Under the pieces are notes generated by a model. That model worked only from the letters and a program-made list of their open reading frames with translations, had not been told where the DNA came from and ran no database searches. A program made the translations under genes and the position numbers. Positions 34,601-45,880 of a DNA stretch of 64,000 nt are shown piece after piece (position 1 is the first letter of the stretch; the number at the start of each line of letters is the position of its first letter). Where the stretch lies: the NCBI GenBank assembly GCA_003342895.1, contig PTFA01000160.1, positions 1,198,524 to 1,262,523 of the forward strand. The letters are read 5' to 3'. This DNA is from Casuarius casuarius (lineage: Eukaryota; Chordata; Aves; Casuariiformes; Casuariidae).

Positions 34601-36040
34601 GAGGCTGCGACNCTCCCTGTTGCTGCGGCAGCTGCACAAGGGCAGGTCTCAGAGCTCAGGGTCTCCACGCGGACTTAGNGTGGAAGAACAGTGTGAAAGA
34701 GAATTTCCTCTAATGCTCAAAACTCTGCACTTTGCAGATGCAGCTGCCAATACTTGGAGGTGTTCAGTGAGGAAGGCAGGGAGGATAACTTGGGACGCTG
34801 CGTGGATTATTCACGTTAAGGTGTTGTCCCTGGACAATCCCAGCAAGTTAGAACATCCGCCAAGTGATCCAGATGGTCTTCCTCTTCCTCCTCTCCAACC
34901 CTGCTCATGAAAGACTTCTTGGGCTCTCTGCTGTCTCATGTCTCTGAATCAATTCTCGGATTTTAGCGGCCTATCTCTCTCACTCTCCTTATGTTGAAAG
35001 GCTAAATTCTTCTGTGCCTGTTTGTTTCTTGTGGTGCGTTAACTGTCGTGCTTAAAAACAGAAAGGTCTAGTTACTAGCGGATCACATGCAGAAATGAAT
35101 TTGTGCTCAGGAAGGAAGCGTGCTCCATCATGGCTGCAGGCTACACTGCCTCGGCTTCAACCCCCACTGAAACTCATCAAGTTAATCCAATTAGGACATT
35201 TCTTACTTCTACCTTCGCTTTCCACCACTGCCCTTTCCCTCTTTTGGTGCCTAATGCCGTGACTCCCCCAGACGGCTGGCTTATCTACATGCCGTTTGTT
35301 ATTCGTCGTGCATCCACAGTCTGTTTGTTGCTGCGTGAGACAGGAAAATAAAGTCAGTTCTGGCCTCAGGGGACCTTGCACTCTGAAATGAGAGGTATAC
35401 AGCAGAAGAGAGAGGCTGGGAACTCAGGAACGNGGATAACTTGGGACTTTTTAACAATGGTTTATTTATTACTAGCTCATTTCCTATGGATTTGATGGAA
35501 GGAATAAAAGAGTAAGAACAACTGCCATGAGTCTAGTGCATACAGAGAAGGACATCTGGAAGGGGCAGCATTGGAAAAGTCGGTCCGTCAGCTGCCCGGT
35601 GCCATGCTCGTGGTGCCTGAAGGTCAGCAGATGAAGCAAATGGCAGGTTTTGTCTGCGAGTTTCTGTTGAGACTTTTCTGGTGTCACCACTGCAGGGCAA
35701 TGGGCCTCCCAGACCCCAGTCACACCTCGGGACACCGTCCTTCCTGGCAAAGTGTCTCCTCCTTCCTGGCAAAGTGTCTCCTCCTTCCTGGCAAAGTGTC
35801 TCNGGCCTACGGCTTCTCAGACTGGGGGTCTGTTTTCAAGGGCAGAGGCAGCATGCCAAAAAGAGAACTGATACTGAAAAAAAAATTCCTGAGTCTTATG
35901 AGGTAGCAGAGGAATCCAGCTGAATAATTCAGATGCACAAACCTATGACAAGAACNTTTTTGGCTCTGGATACTTTATTACTTTGATTAAAACTTTCCCA
36001 GGATGAGACTACTGAGACTTCCTAAAACAGANTACTCTGC
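31646..36040. other. Non-coding block peppered with single N bases
   Basis: Fourteen isolated N bases lie at 31755, 32908, 33214, 33499, 33721, 34018, 34163, 34246, 34612, 34679, 35433, 35803, 35956 and 36032. The DNA on either side has none. CpG is low. 33740-34140 is pyrimidine-rich and may be an antisense LINE remnant that I could not place. Near 35345-35390, AATAAAGTCAGTTCTGGCC with CCTTGCACTCTGAAATG vaguely recalls an old 'gagcttacaatct' repeat. No exon is supported, and ambiguous bases break several frames. Confidence 0.45.
35738..35803 (+). repeat. Tandem repeat, 3 x 22 bp, ending in N
   Basis: The unit TCCTTCCTGGCAAAGTGTCT plus CC occurs at 35738-35759, 35760-35781 and 35782-35803. 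The copies are identical except that the last base of the third is N. The end of the array in an ambiguous base suggests the true copy number may be collapsed. Confidence 0.9.
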
Positions 36041-37454
36041 CTCTTCCAATAACCTTCCCAAACAACTCCAGTCACCAGCTTTCTCAGTGGCTGGACATCA
36101 GTGCGAAACTAGTGCTGGGAGAGGTTCTTCTCTGATCCACACCAGAGACGAAAGGTCATGCTGTCTATTTTCAACCACCTGTACAGCAGGACTCACCAAG
36201 AAGAAGCTGTCATGAAAGCTCCCCAACGCCAGGCTCAGCCACCTTCACTTTTGTCCTACTGTGGCCGTAAGACCGGAGCCCTCCATGTGACGGAGAGCGA
36301 GTGCCAGACATGGCAGCAAGCTCCACTGAGCAGTTGGTACTTGGAAGAGCTTTCAAATGGGAGAGTCAAGTTTTCCCCAATATTTAGAGCTAACTAGTGA
36401 CATGTTAACCAGTCTCATTGCATGTGGAGAAGGATGATGCGAGGGAGGAGTATGCGGGGAGTACCTCCCCGGTACTACTGTGTGCAGCGGCAGAGGGGTA
36501 CGACGAGCTCTCAGTAGAGATCACACACATTTTATCAGCCAGACCCTCTTTTCCCTGAGGAAACGGTCTCCCTGTGCTGTTCAGCCCCACTAGAGCACGA
36601 GGAAAAGCAGCTCGTGCTGGAGATAACGCGCAGTGGCAGATTGCTGTTATGACATTTCCCTCCACTCCTGAGCAGAGGCTGCACAAGCTCCTTGCGGCTG
36701 CTCGGTTGCTTGTGAGCTTATGTCTCTCATGAAGATGAATTTCAGAGGAGGGACCATTCATCACACATTATACATATATTTATTTTGGTTTGGTCTTTAA
36801 GCATTTTTGCTTTTGACAATTTGCTTTGCGCTAGGGAAAGATCAGAGGGGGAATGAAAGTGCAGGGCCAGGCTGAGGGACCAATCTGTCACACTGCACAG
36901 CATGCTTCCAGCCTCGCAAGGTGTAGGGGGAAAAAAGGAAAAAGAAAAAAATAACCACCCCGAGCTGTGCCATTCTCCGCTGCCGAGCTGTTACACCGAG
37001 AGCAGCCGTGGAGAGGAGCAGAGAAGGGGCCAGAGGGCAGCCTGAGTTTAGAAAACACTCTTCTTATACAAACTATGGGATAGGAATTTGAAAATCCAGA
37101 CCTCATAGGAGCAGAGCTATAATGCAGAGCCGAGGAAACAGCCTGGGAGCGTATGCAGCGTCCGCAGTGCGGAGCTGGAGACCCCGGGCAGAGCAGAGAT
37201 GGGACACGGTGGTGCAGGCAGACAACGCCGAGCGGGGTGTCCCACCGGTGCGAGGATGGGGAGCTTTCTTCAGTGCAGTCCATTCGCAGTCAGGCTGCGA
37301 ACTGAAAAACAAATTCCACAAAAATAGGACAAGCCACAAAGACAAAATAAGCAAGTCCATTTTTTTTTCTTTAAGAAGTTCACATTCTTCTTGACAAAAA
37401 TAAAGCAAACAAGTTTTGAGGCTTTTGTTCGTTCAGGTTTTGTTATGGCTGGTG

Positions 37455-37538
37455 TTGTGTGCGTCAATGTGCATGTGCGTGTGTGTGTGTGTGTGTGTGT
37501 GTGCATGTGTGTGTGTGTGTGCATGTGTGTGTGTGTGG
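37455..37538 (+). repeat. TG microsatellite
   Basis: An imperfect TG array with interspersed GCATG interruptions; its pure part starts at about 37479. Alternating TG tracts can adopt Z-DNA and are often length-polymorphic. Confidence 0.9.
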
Positions 37539-38194
37539 AATCTCGCTCTCTCCTGCTTTTTTCCCAAGGGAAGACAAAGTAGGGAAATAAAACCTAAAGT
37601 GATTTTTTATCGTTGCTGTTGAGAAACTAAACAATTTCAGCTATGCAAGAATCCTTACATAAAAAGGGTAATTGTGATCACAGAGCCTTTTTCACTGCAC
37701 AGACATTTTGATGAATATTTTTCGATTCACCACTTTAGGAACTTTCTTTAATTTTTTTTTCGCTCTGTAGCAAGAGAGTTTCTCCAGAAACAGGGTTTTA
37801 CGATGCCGTTCCCGGCTGCCCAGCCTCTCCTCCCAGGCGGTGAGGACGTGGTGAGCCGGATTTGGCTCAGCCTGACCCCGGTGCGGCGTCGGTGCTCCGC
37901 GGCGGTGGGAAGGTTTCGGCTGCCGAGCAGGGCTGCCGTAGGCTGAGCGCGACGGGAAGCTCTGCTCCAACGCTGGGAGAAGCCGCAACAAGAGAGGATG
38001 CATCGAAGCTACCGATTAAAGTGGCATCATGTGGCTTGTGATCTGACTGCCAGAGGAGAGAAAAAGAAAGCGAGCTTGGCCAAAAAGTGTAAATAAACAG
38101 TGACATATGGTTCCCGGGACCCAGGCAGGGAAACCTCTAATCAGCTTCTATTTGACAAATTTTCCAAGTAACACCATGAGCTCATGCCTCGGAG

Positions 38195-38350
38195 ACGTGG
38201 TAACCGGCTGCGGGAGGCAGATGAAGCCGCTCGTAAACGCGCGGCGAGGCCTGGGAGCCGGCGCGGTGGCTGGCGAGAGCACCCCGAGGTGCCGCGGGCC
38301 GCGCGAGCCCGGCGAGCTGGCGGTGCTGGAGGTGGCTCCGCGCCGTGAGA
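38195..38350. promoter_or_regulatory. Very dense short CpG patch
   Basis: By hand count about 26 CpG dinucleotides lie in roughly 155 bases, with sharp edges into AT-richer DNA. A plus-strand frame runs through it from an ATG at 38107 (93 codons), but the predicted peptide is unfamiliar. This could be an orphan CpG island or a first exon of an unrecognised transcript. Confidence 0.45.
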
Positions 38351-39714
38351 ATTCATCCATGGTGGAAGAAAAAAAAAGACAATCCTAACAGCATACGGCC
38401 ATGCAAGCTTGTGCTAGCGTGGGGAAAGGGCCCAGCGCGTACTGCACACGCAGAGTGGAGGCTGGAATACCCTTTTTCTGACATTCAGGCCAATTTAAGA
38501 TTGAGAAGTTTTTGGGAAACTTTAATATCAAGAAACCGTAGACTCAAACCAGCCCCACCGTGCTCTACAGACCAAGGATGAAATGAGCTCAGTCTGCACG
38601 GCCACTTTCTCTTTGGTTCACTCCTCTGCCGGGCCAGGAGCAGCACGTTCTCAGCTCCGAGGATCGTTGCTTCTCGAGACCTGCGTGGGCAAGGCCAGCT
38701 CCAGAGAAACCTCCCTGAGCCCAAGTGTGTGCGTATGTGCTGGTGTGGATGATCTGCAAGAGGCTAATCCACCGCAGTCTTGTGCCCTTTTTCTGTGAAA
38801 CCAGCATTGATTTTCAGCCGTTTTCCTGCCACCCAGCCTCCCCAGCGTGCAAATACTCTGTGCCTGACCTGGCACTTGCACGTGGGTTGCTGCAGCACGA
38901 CAGCCCCATGCTGCAAAAGCAGCCCGGTTCCCGCAGCCCCTTCCCATAACAGGAACTGCCTTTCCGAAAGCACCCCGTTCCAGCAGCACGGGGGCACGCG
39001 GTCATCCACCCAGGCTGGGTGCCCACAGAAGCCCCATCCCCACCCTGCTACAGTCCTGGATATCTCCTAGCATCTGTTTCTGTCCATGCCAAGGCCTGGC
39101 CAAGGCTGACTAACCCGCTTCTACAGTAAGCGAAGCAGGATTGGAGCCTTTGGCGGAGAGGGGACGGGGAGGGGGGAGCCAGAGCCCTAATCCCTCCACG
39201 CCATCCAGCTCCTGACACTTTTTTTATGTATCCTGCTTATACCTGGGACAGGAGTTGCAGACTGGCCACATGACATGGCTAGAGATAAGGGTCTTCTCAC
39301 GTTACCTGAAACTGCCTTTCTGCGACTTGATAGCATTAATTATGACTTTTTCTAATATAAAAGAAACCCTTCAGAAAGTTTTTCCCTGCTTTGCCTCTAT
39401 CCCCTAGTCCATCATGAATATACCCCCACCCCTCCCGGGCTCCCCTTCCCTAAGCCCACAGGACTTCCCGGTTTTCAGCAATATGAGATACAGGAGTTTC
39501 TTTGAAAACACTGCACGCTGGCAAGTTTCCCACCAAAGTCTCAAATCTCACTGGATAATATTCTCCATATTCCTTTATGGAAACCAGAAATTCTATCTTT
39601 TCTATGGGCTTGACATAACATTGTGCACCAACGTGCAGCATCAGTGCGCTTACGAGGAACCGAGGCCAGGGTGGCTTCTTCAGCGGCACAGTCGTTGCTA
39701 GCAGTCATAACGTA

Positions 39715-40145
39715 AAGCTTGTCGTAGTGATGAGTGAAACTTTTTTGACAAGTATTTTGTTTGCCAGAAAGTGCAGGTTCAGGTCAACCAAGATGATTTG
39801 CTAAATGGCAAGTCATATTGTGAAAAAAAAAAGAAAAAAATCAGATAAAATCAGTGGAGTTGAAACATTTTGTTATGATGGTTTTGCAGGAAAGCATTTT
39901 GACTTTTTTTGTTTTGCTCTGAAATGATGTTTTCAGTCACAATTTGCCTATGTTTAATTCAAACCCACTTAAGAAGCTTAAAAAAAAGGAAAGCTTGCGA
40001 AAGCAAATGGACTATTTGTTTTACGATTGAACAAAACATTTTGCTTGACTTGAAACAGGTTTGAGAGGCATTTTTTATTTTGTTTTTCCTTTTTCTGAGT
40101 GCAAGCTTGTTTTTGTCAACATCTCCAAAGTTTCCTATTACCGCG
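39715..40145. mobile_element. Longest copy of the T-rich interspersed repeat
   Basis: Repeated gaaacatttt/gtttt blocks occur (GTTGAAACATTTTGTTATG near 39859, TTTTGCTCTGAAATGATGTT near 39912, CAAAACATTTTGCTTGAC near 40031), with tcaac and gatga words between them. The block is AT-rich and has only short frames. It resembles the copies at 18013 and 21866. Part of it may simply be low-complexity DNA. Confidence 0.35.
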
Positions 40146-41559
40146 GTGGAAAGAGGGGCTGGCGAGGGCTGTTGAAGCCACATGCTTCAGCACTGGCATG
40201 ATTACTGAAATCATACAGTCCCTAGAATGGACACGTGACTGCAAATACTAAGACAAGTTCTCCAGCTCTTAGGAATTTCCAGCTTAAGTAATAAAGGATT
40301 ATCCTGAAAAGACGTGCTGTCGAGAAGGGATGTGGTGAGGCGGGAAGGGAACAACCCTTGGCTCTCTGGTCTCGGGATCCTTGGAGAAGGACTTGGTCTG
40401 TCTCAGTTACAGACGCGGTGACAATGTGATGTTCTCCCAGGATGTCAGCGAAGCTTTGGGCAGGCTGGGATAGNATAAGGACAGGGATAACACAAGTCTG
40501 GCCTAAACTGGTGTCACTGGCTGCACCATAGGTAGCTCCCTGCATTTACTGGGATCACCATGCCGTCTTCGAAAGAGCCGGTGGAAGGACGGGGCCGCTG
40601 CTGCAATCCTGAGGGAAACCATGGAGCAGTGTCTTCCGCAGGGACGGGGTGCAGGTAGGTGCCCCCCGGTCTGCAGGCCCTCCCTTTCAAGCAGTTGCCA
40701 TCGCTCTGAGCCAGGCACGAGACGACTTTGGCCCCTGCTCCATTTCTCTGTTAAGGCCACTTTCCGCCTTCCTTGCGACTAGGACAAGCAACGCTTGATC
40801 GAGTTGAGCAACGGAAGAAGAAATAACCTCTTACAGTGGGAAAGTGGGTGTCACGGCCTCTGGACCCATCCTCCAAAGGCAGGGGAAGGGAGTACGCAAT
40901 ATTTATCCCTTAATGGAGCAGTTTAAGACTGCGCTGCTGGTTTATGTGCCAGCAATAAAAGTGAAAAGCCAGTCGCAGGGCTGCTGCCCAGCTGAGCATG
41001 ACATGAGGTCTTTCGTTTCCATGTAATTTATCAACAGTGTGTGTGCATGTGTAAAGATAAGCAGGGCTGGTGCTCTGCAGCCCCCCGCAGCGGGGGGGGG
41101 GGGATGTGCTGTCCCTGCCCTCGGGGAGACGCGGCGGGGAGAGCGTGGGGAGACGAGCGGTGCTGAGCGCAGGGGAGACGAGGGTAACGTGCCCTGAGAC
41201 GTGGATGTGACAGCNAGGCTGGCCCACCCTCACGTGAGGTCACCCCTGGGGATGCTGCCGGAGGGAAGGAATGAGAGAGGGAGGGAGGGAAGGAGCTGCA
41301 TAACCCAGGAGGGAAGAGCAAATTGGCTTAAAGAGCCCTTAAAAATCTTCAAACCATCATTGCCTGAGTCTTGTTCACACAANAGCTGTTTTGCAACAGC
41401 CAAAACCCACTCGCTTGAAGGAGCCCGTCCCCAGCCAGGAGGTGTAAGATAACCCTGGGGGAAAAGAAGGGTCGGGGTCTCCGGCGGGCCGGGGCCGAGG
41501 TGCTCGCGAGACAGGTGCGTGCAAAGCCAGAGTCAGCTCAGCTAAATGAACATGTTCCC
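40146..41559. other. Non-coding DNA, start of second N-rich block
   Basis: No gene recognised. Single N bases at 40474, 41215 and 41383 begin the second cluster. A C6 run, a GCAGC spacer and a G12 run at 41081-41103 can form a hairpin. A GAGG-rich stretch lies near 41277. Frames are interrupted and carry no known domain. Confidence 0.4.
41081..41103. repeat. C-run/G-run inverted repeat
   Basis: CCCCCC, then GCAGC, then twelve G. It can fold as a G:C hairpin and is a likely site of sequencing and replication slippage. It lies inside the second block of single N bases. Confidence 0.8.
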
Positions 41560-42010
41560 TCCCAGCCCTCCGAAGTGCAACTGCCAGGCTTCCTGCTGCT
41601 CTTAATCTATATCACATTGAGTAGCTAAATATATTCGCCGTATAATACAGCGGGGCCTTGCTAATCTGCCCTTCATCATTTGGACACACAAAAATGGCTC
41701 TCTCCGCATCTCAGCACAGGTTTAATAGCAGAGCCATCATGCTCAAGGTCTCCTATTACCAAGACTTCATCGTTTTGGCAGGGGTGACTAGAGCATGCTC
41801 NCTAGGACATTACAGAGGATGCAGATCAGTAATTGAAACAAAACTGCAGTTGTCAAAATGAATGAGCAAAGTGTGTTTCCTGCTGTCCTAACCTTGCCCT
41901 TTTCTGATTGTGTTTGTTTGGGAAACAAATTACATTTGTTAATTTGCAAAACANTTCTCCCCGTCATTAGCGTGATCAGCTCCTAATCCCTGGTGTATTT
42001 TTGCTGCAGT
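41560..42010. promoter_or_regulatory. AT-rich candidate conserved element
   Basis: AT-rich DNA bounded by CpG-richer sequence. It contains GCTAAATATATTCGCC near 41622, GCAGATCAGTAATTGAAAC near 41821, and ACAAATTACATTTGTTAATT near 41926 followed by TGCAAAACA. AAATTACATTTGTTAATTTG is a near-dyad of homeodomain half-sites. Two N bases (41801, 41954) lie inside and would disturb alignment. Conservation is expected but untested. Confidence 0.35.
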
Positions 42011-42589
42011 TGACACGAGCACCAGGCACGTGGGTCTGACCCCCCTCCCCGTTGCCGCTGCCCAGCTCCGTGTGCGGGACTCGCCCGGCTCTTTCCGTGC
42101 GGGCTCGGGGCTGTCGGGGACCCATCCCGAGCGAGCTCCCTTGGGCCAAGTCTTCTGAATCAATTACGGAGCAGCGTTTCTGTCCTTTTGTGTGGGAAAC
42201 CACAGGATGTCCATCAGCCACTGAGTGATTTTGCCCGAATCCTTGCTATAAAAGGGATGTTTGTCAGGCTCAAAGGCAGCTGTCTCTAACCCACACACCG
42301 TAACTGGGCCAGATAACTGGCTTCAAACAGCAAATCTGGGCAAGAAATTTTCTTCTTTGTGGAGGGTAGGAGTAAGCTTGAGAGCCTGGCGCTANGCGTG
42401 TGGTGGAAACCTACCCTCATTCGGTGCCTGTCTCTGAGCACAGCCCCAGCGCTGCTGCCNGGTCTTCCAGGCAAAAACCCAGGAGCGCCAGGCCCAGAGG
42501 TGCCGTCCGGGCTCAGCGCGGGGGCAGCCGCGGCTCTCGGTTGCGCTTTGTCACGCGCAGCCAGCCAGCCCTCGTCTCCCACTCCCGTC
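42011..42589. other. Non-coding DNA with a consensus TATA-like site
   Basis: TATAAAAGG at 42247-42255 is a textbook TATA sequence, but there is no CpG island, initiator or recognisable exon immediately downstream. 42020-42130 and 42450-42560 are GC-rich. Single N bases lie at 42395 and 42460. Confidence 0.35.
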
Positions 42590-42780
42590 TCTGCATTAGC
42601 ATTCCCCAAATCCTTTTAATGCAGTGAATCTGATAAGGGATCTGCCTGTATTGGATTTTTTTTCCCTTTGACACATAACCCAGCTGGCTGGGTGGCAGTT
42701 CAAGGAAGAATCAAACGTTCAGTAACAAATGAGTAAATCAAGTTACCATTTTACATCTCTTTAAGTTGTTTCCCTCTAAA
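42590..42780. promoter_or_regulatory. AT-rich candidate conserved element
   Basis: A compact AT-rich stretch. CCTTTTAATGCAGTGAATCT sits near 42610, and further on TTTTTTTTCCCTTTGACAC and AGTAAATCAAGTTACCATTT. It lies between GC-rich flanks and has no repeat signature. CTTTGA resembles a TCF/LEF core. Function is inference. Confidence 0.3.
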
Positions 42781-44384
42781 AGCTCCCCAGATTTTATCTC
42801 AGGTAGCTACAGTTCGAAGAGGACAGGGTGGGCTTCTCAGCGCTCGCGGGGCTTTCCAAGTGAAGGGAAGCCCCCACCAGGTAGGAGCAAGCTTTGCTGG
42901 AGAAAGCTAGCNAAAAGGAAGGGGGAAAGGCACACANAATTTATTGCATCTTGTGGGAAGGTCCAGCAAACAGCCAGGAGTCCCTGAGTCACAGGGACCG
43001 TGTAGGAGACGGCCTGGGAGCGTTTCCAGCCCGGCCGCTCTTCGGGGGAAGCTGAGCCTCAGCATGAGGACAGCGGAAGCTGCGTTTGGTGGTGGGCGAG
43101 CGCGGCGATGGCACAGCAAACGCGCGTGCAGGTGACCGGTTTGCACTTTCTCCATTCACCAGCTTCTCCTGTGCGTCTTACAGTGCCCACCCTGTGCTCA
43201 GGTTTTGCTAAGGGCTTTTGTTCCTCTGTCTCTGGAGTTCAGAGAGGCGAAAAGGTAACTTTTTCCAGGATTCCGCCTTATTCGTTCCCATCTCAGACTC
43301 CTTCGCTCCGCAGCACCAACCCTCTCTAAACTGCAAAGCTGTGATGGACCCAGGATTTGCCTCTTGAAAGCAGGAGGTTGCTCATCCAGGCAAGGGCTGA
43401 CCAGCTGTCGCCACTAAATAAGGACAAATGGGCACGTGGCCATTCCTGGTGTCGTGTCCTAAGCTCCATGCCTGGCACAGCTGGGGGAGACGCTCCCGTC
43501 CTTTCCCTTGTGCTATGAACCGCGCATCCCTCAGGCAGAGGGCCCAGGAGGTCTGTCTGCACGTGCCAGTCTGTGCACAGAACAGGCCTTCCTGCTGCGT
43601 GTGGGCAGCGGGCAGAGGTGCCCACTTCAGCTGGGAATTTCTTCAGAGGGAAGACTGGGGAGCTGTTACTGAGCTTTGCCATTTTCTTCTCCTGAAGTCT
43701 CTTTTTATAGAAATTCACCAAGATTTCCCTAATCTAAGAGATGATAACCTGAGGAATTTCTAGTCAGGCTTCATTGGCCATGGCATTTCACTGCTCTTTC
43801 AAAAACCCCTGATGTTTTCCTATCCCAAAACACAGAAGAAACAGAAAACAAATCAATCCACATAACAACAGCATGATCAGCTTTTCTGCAGCACTGGAGA
43901 GGGGGAGAAAGAAAGGGAGGAGAGGAGAGATGGAGCGATAGGGAGAGAAGGGAGAGAAAGCGCAGGGATAAGGAGGGGCAGCGTTTATGGACTCATTGGA
44001 AACCATCAATCATTGTTAGAGCAATAGGCTATTTAGAGCTGGTGAGTATTAAATTCCAGAAGAATTTGATGAATAACAGGAGGAAAAACATTCCCACTGT
44101 AGAAGAATAAAAACAAGAGTTCCCTCTACCCCCGTACTGCAACCCCAAGCCAAACATTCCCAACCTGAGAGAAAGTACTATGGGAAATGCCGTGCCTGAG
44201 AGGGAAGCCAGGGAGGAGGAGTGCTGGTGAAAGCGTGAGGAGATAGCATGGCGAGGGAAGGGAAAGCGCCCGGGAGGGAGGGAGCTCAGGGCTCTCAGAA
44301 GCGTTGTAATGGGAACCTTAAGGACCTCATTTTCACAACCCAAACTTCCATCCGGGGCGGGAGGCATGGGGAATGGTTCGTTTT
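42781..44384. other. Unique non-coding DNA
   Basis: No supported gene. Single N bases at 42912 and 42937 end the second N cluster. 43428-43763 is an open plus-strand frame with no recognisable domain. It contains the purine tract at 43896-43979. Confidence 0.4.
43896..43979 (+). repeat. Polypurine tract
   Basis: Nearly pure GA sequence of about 80 bases with few interruptions (GATGGAGCGATAGGG). Such tracts can form triplex DNA and often flank regulatory DNA. Confidence 0.85.
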
Positions 44385-44460
44385 GCCTTAATTATAATTC
44401 CAGCCCCTTGCTAATTATTAGCAACTGGAGCAAGTCTGCTGAGATAAGATAAGGCTACAA
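44385..44460. promoter_or_regulatory. Homeodomain/GATA cluster beside a CpG patch
   Basis: CTTAATTATAATTC, the near-palindrome GCTAATTATTAGC (44410-44422) and two overlapping AGATAAG sites (44442-44453) lie within 75 bases, immediately upstream of the CpG-rich patch at 44480-44690. Tandem GATA sites next to paired homeodomain sites are typical of enhancers. Conservation and activity are untested. Confidence 0.4.
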
Positions 44461-44479
44461 ACTTCCTCGGAGCCTCAGA

Positions 44480-44690
44480 CCCTTCGGAGGCTGAAACGCA
44501 TTCCGCGCAGCCGCGCTCGCTGCAGGGCCGCGTCTGCAGGCGGCCAGAGGCCCGGCGTGGCAGCGGTGCTGCCGGAGCATCCTCCCAGCGCCGAGCCTGG
44601 CCCCGGCTCTGCCCGCGAGGAACGCGGCGCCTCGCGTAGGCACCCGCCGAGCGTCCCCGGCCCGAGTCGCGCCGCTGTGTGCAGTAACAA
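44480..44690. promoter_or_regulatory. CpG-rich patch
   Basis: About 200 bases with dense CpG and high GC. Frames are open on both strands without a recognisable product. Together with the adjoining GATA/homeodomain cluster it could be a small promoter-enhancer unit. Confidence 0.4.
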
Positions 44691-45240
44691 CAGCAGTACC
44701 GAGGGACGCTCTTGCACACTGCCGTGCTGCCAGCCTGCGGCTGCTCCGAAGACCCAGATCCAACCCTAAAAGGACAGACCTTGGTCCTTTCCAGCGGATG
44801 ACGGAGATTTGCATTTGTTGTATTCCTTCCACTGCTCACCAAAAGAAGTCAGCAACCGCATCTCTCCTTAATTAGACAGGCTGGTAATAAGAGCTGAGGG
44901 CCCTAGAGGCTTGTCTGACATCACCAGGTATTGCTGTCAAGCAGATGCAGAAAAATGTGCTGAGATTCAGCCAGAACATCCCCAGAATTAAGGAATTTGT
45001 CCTAAAAGCAAGGTCTGAATGCAAAAGCTGGCGGTTTTTTTTCCTTTTTTTTTATTTGATCTCTCTCAATAATGGAAGAGAGAGATGGGAAAGGAGAAAG
45101 GGAGGCGTCTTAAACTAGGCATATTCAGAAAAGATCAAATAATTGCATTTGGGGTATTCGGTTTTATGACGAAGAATTAATCTGGCATGAGTGTAAATTT
45201 GAAAGGGAAAGGCTGATACAGCTCAGGTGACCTTTTCCTG
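44691..45240. promoter_or_regulatory. AT-leaning candidate regulatory stretch
   Basis: An octamer in minus orientation, ATTTGCAT, lies at 44807-44814. TCTCCTTAATTAGACAGGCT is near 44863, AATAATTGCATTTGGGG near 45140 and GAAGAATTAATCTGGCATG near 45171. A T-run interrupts at 45037-45058. The motif density resembles the other AT-rich islands. Confidence 0.3.
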
Positions 45241-45880
45241 GAGCTGTGTGGGTTGTCGCAATGATGAATGGGACACATGAACACTGGCACAAAAGGGAGT
45301 CACCCAAAGGTCACCTCAGTTTGCTGAACGAAAAGGGGGCTGCCCTGAGCAGCGAAAGCCTACAGAGTCCTGAGCTGGCCCAGGAGGAAGGACCATGGTG
45401 TCCCCTGGGCCTGAGGATGCTCTGGGATGGGCCTTTTTGGAGCTGGCCAGAAGCCCTCTTCCCACATTTATTAGCTCCCTTCCTCAAGAGAGAGAGGGAC
45501 AGCAGGCACAGCCAGAACTGCAGGTCTAGAGAACGAGTCCTCAGCTGGTCAGTCGTGTTGTCGAGTCCCAGGCTCTGACCCACATGTCCCTCCTGTCCCC
45601 AGAGGAACCTTCGCTGCTGCGGGAGCAGGTTGCAAAGGAGCGGGTCTCTGTGAAGGCGTCATCCCACAAGGCATGCGGCACCCGTGGGAGAGGCCAGGGC
45701 TCCCAGCGCACCGCGTGGCACCGTGTCTCGCTGCTTTGGAGCCGTTTCCACAGCAGGAAGGTGGGAGCGGGGTCTCTCCGGGGCCTGGGCCTGTGGCCCT
45801 CCCGGTGCAAGGAGGCAGTGTGCAGAAGACGCCCCTGGCATGTGGCAGCCGGCCGAGGACCACTCAGCGATGGGAGAATG
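45241..45880. other. Unique non-coding DNA
   Basis: Open plus-strand frames at 45246-45578 and 45584-46000 show no domain I know, and minus-strand frames overlap them. No splice-bounded exon is supported. Confidence 0.35.

Larger units (their letters stand above)
36041..39714. other. Unique non-coding DNA
   Basis: No supported gene. A frame at 36158-36397 is open on the plus strand without recognisable content. The block contains the TG microsatellite and the 38195 CpG patch. 37560-37780 is AT-rich. 38580-39060 is moderately GC-rich with frames open on both strands. 39160-39180 is a G-rich purine run. Confidence 0.4.

Noticed and set aside
37424..37445. TTTGTTCGTTC, matching the first 11 bases of miR-375
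   Set aside because: The remainder of the mature sequence does not match and the flanks do not form the precursor hairpin.
42247..42255. TATAAAAGG as a core promoter
   Set aside because: Consensus TATA sequence, but no initiator, CpG island or exon is seen downstream. Such strings occur by chance at this length.
45494..45516. ACAGCAGGCACAG, matching the first 13 bases of miR-214-3p
   Set aside because: The 3' half differs and there is no complementary arm upstream or downstream.
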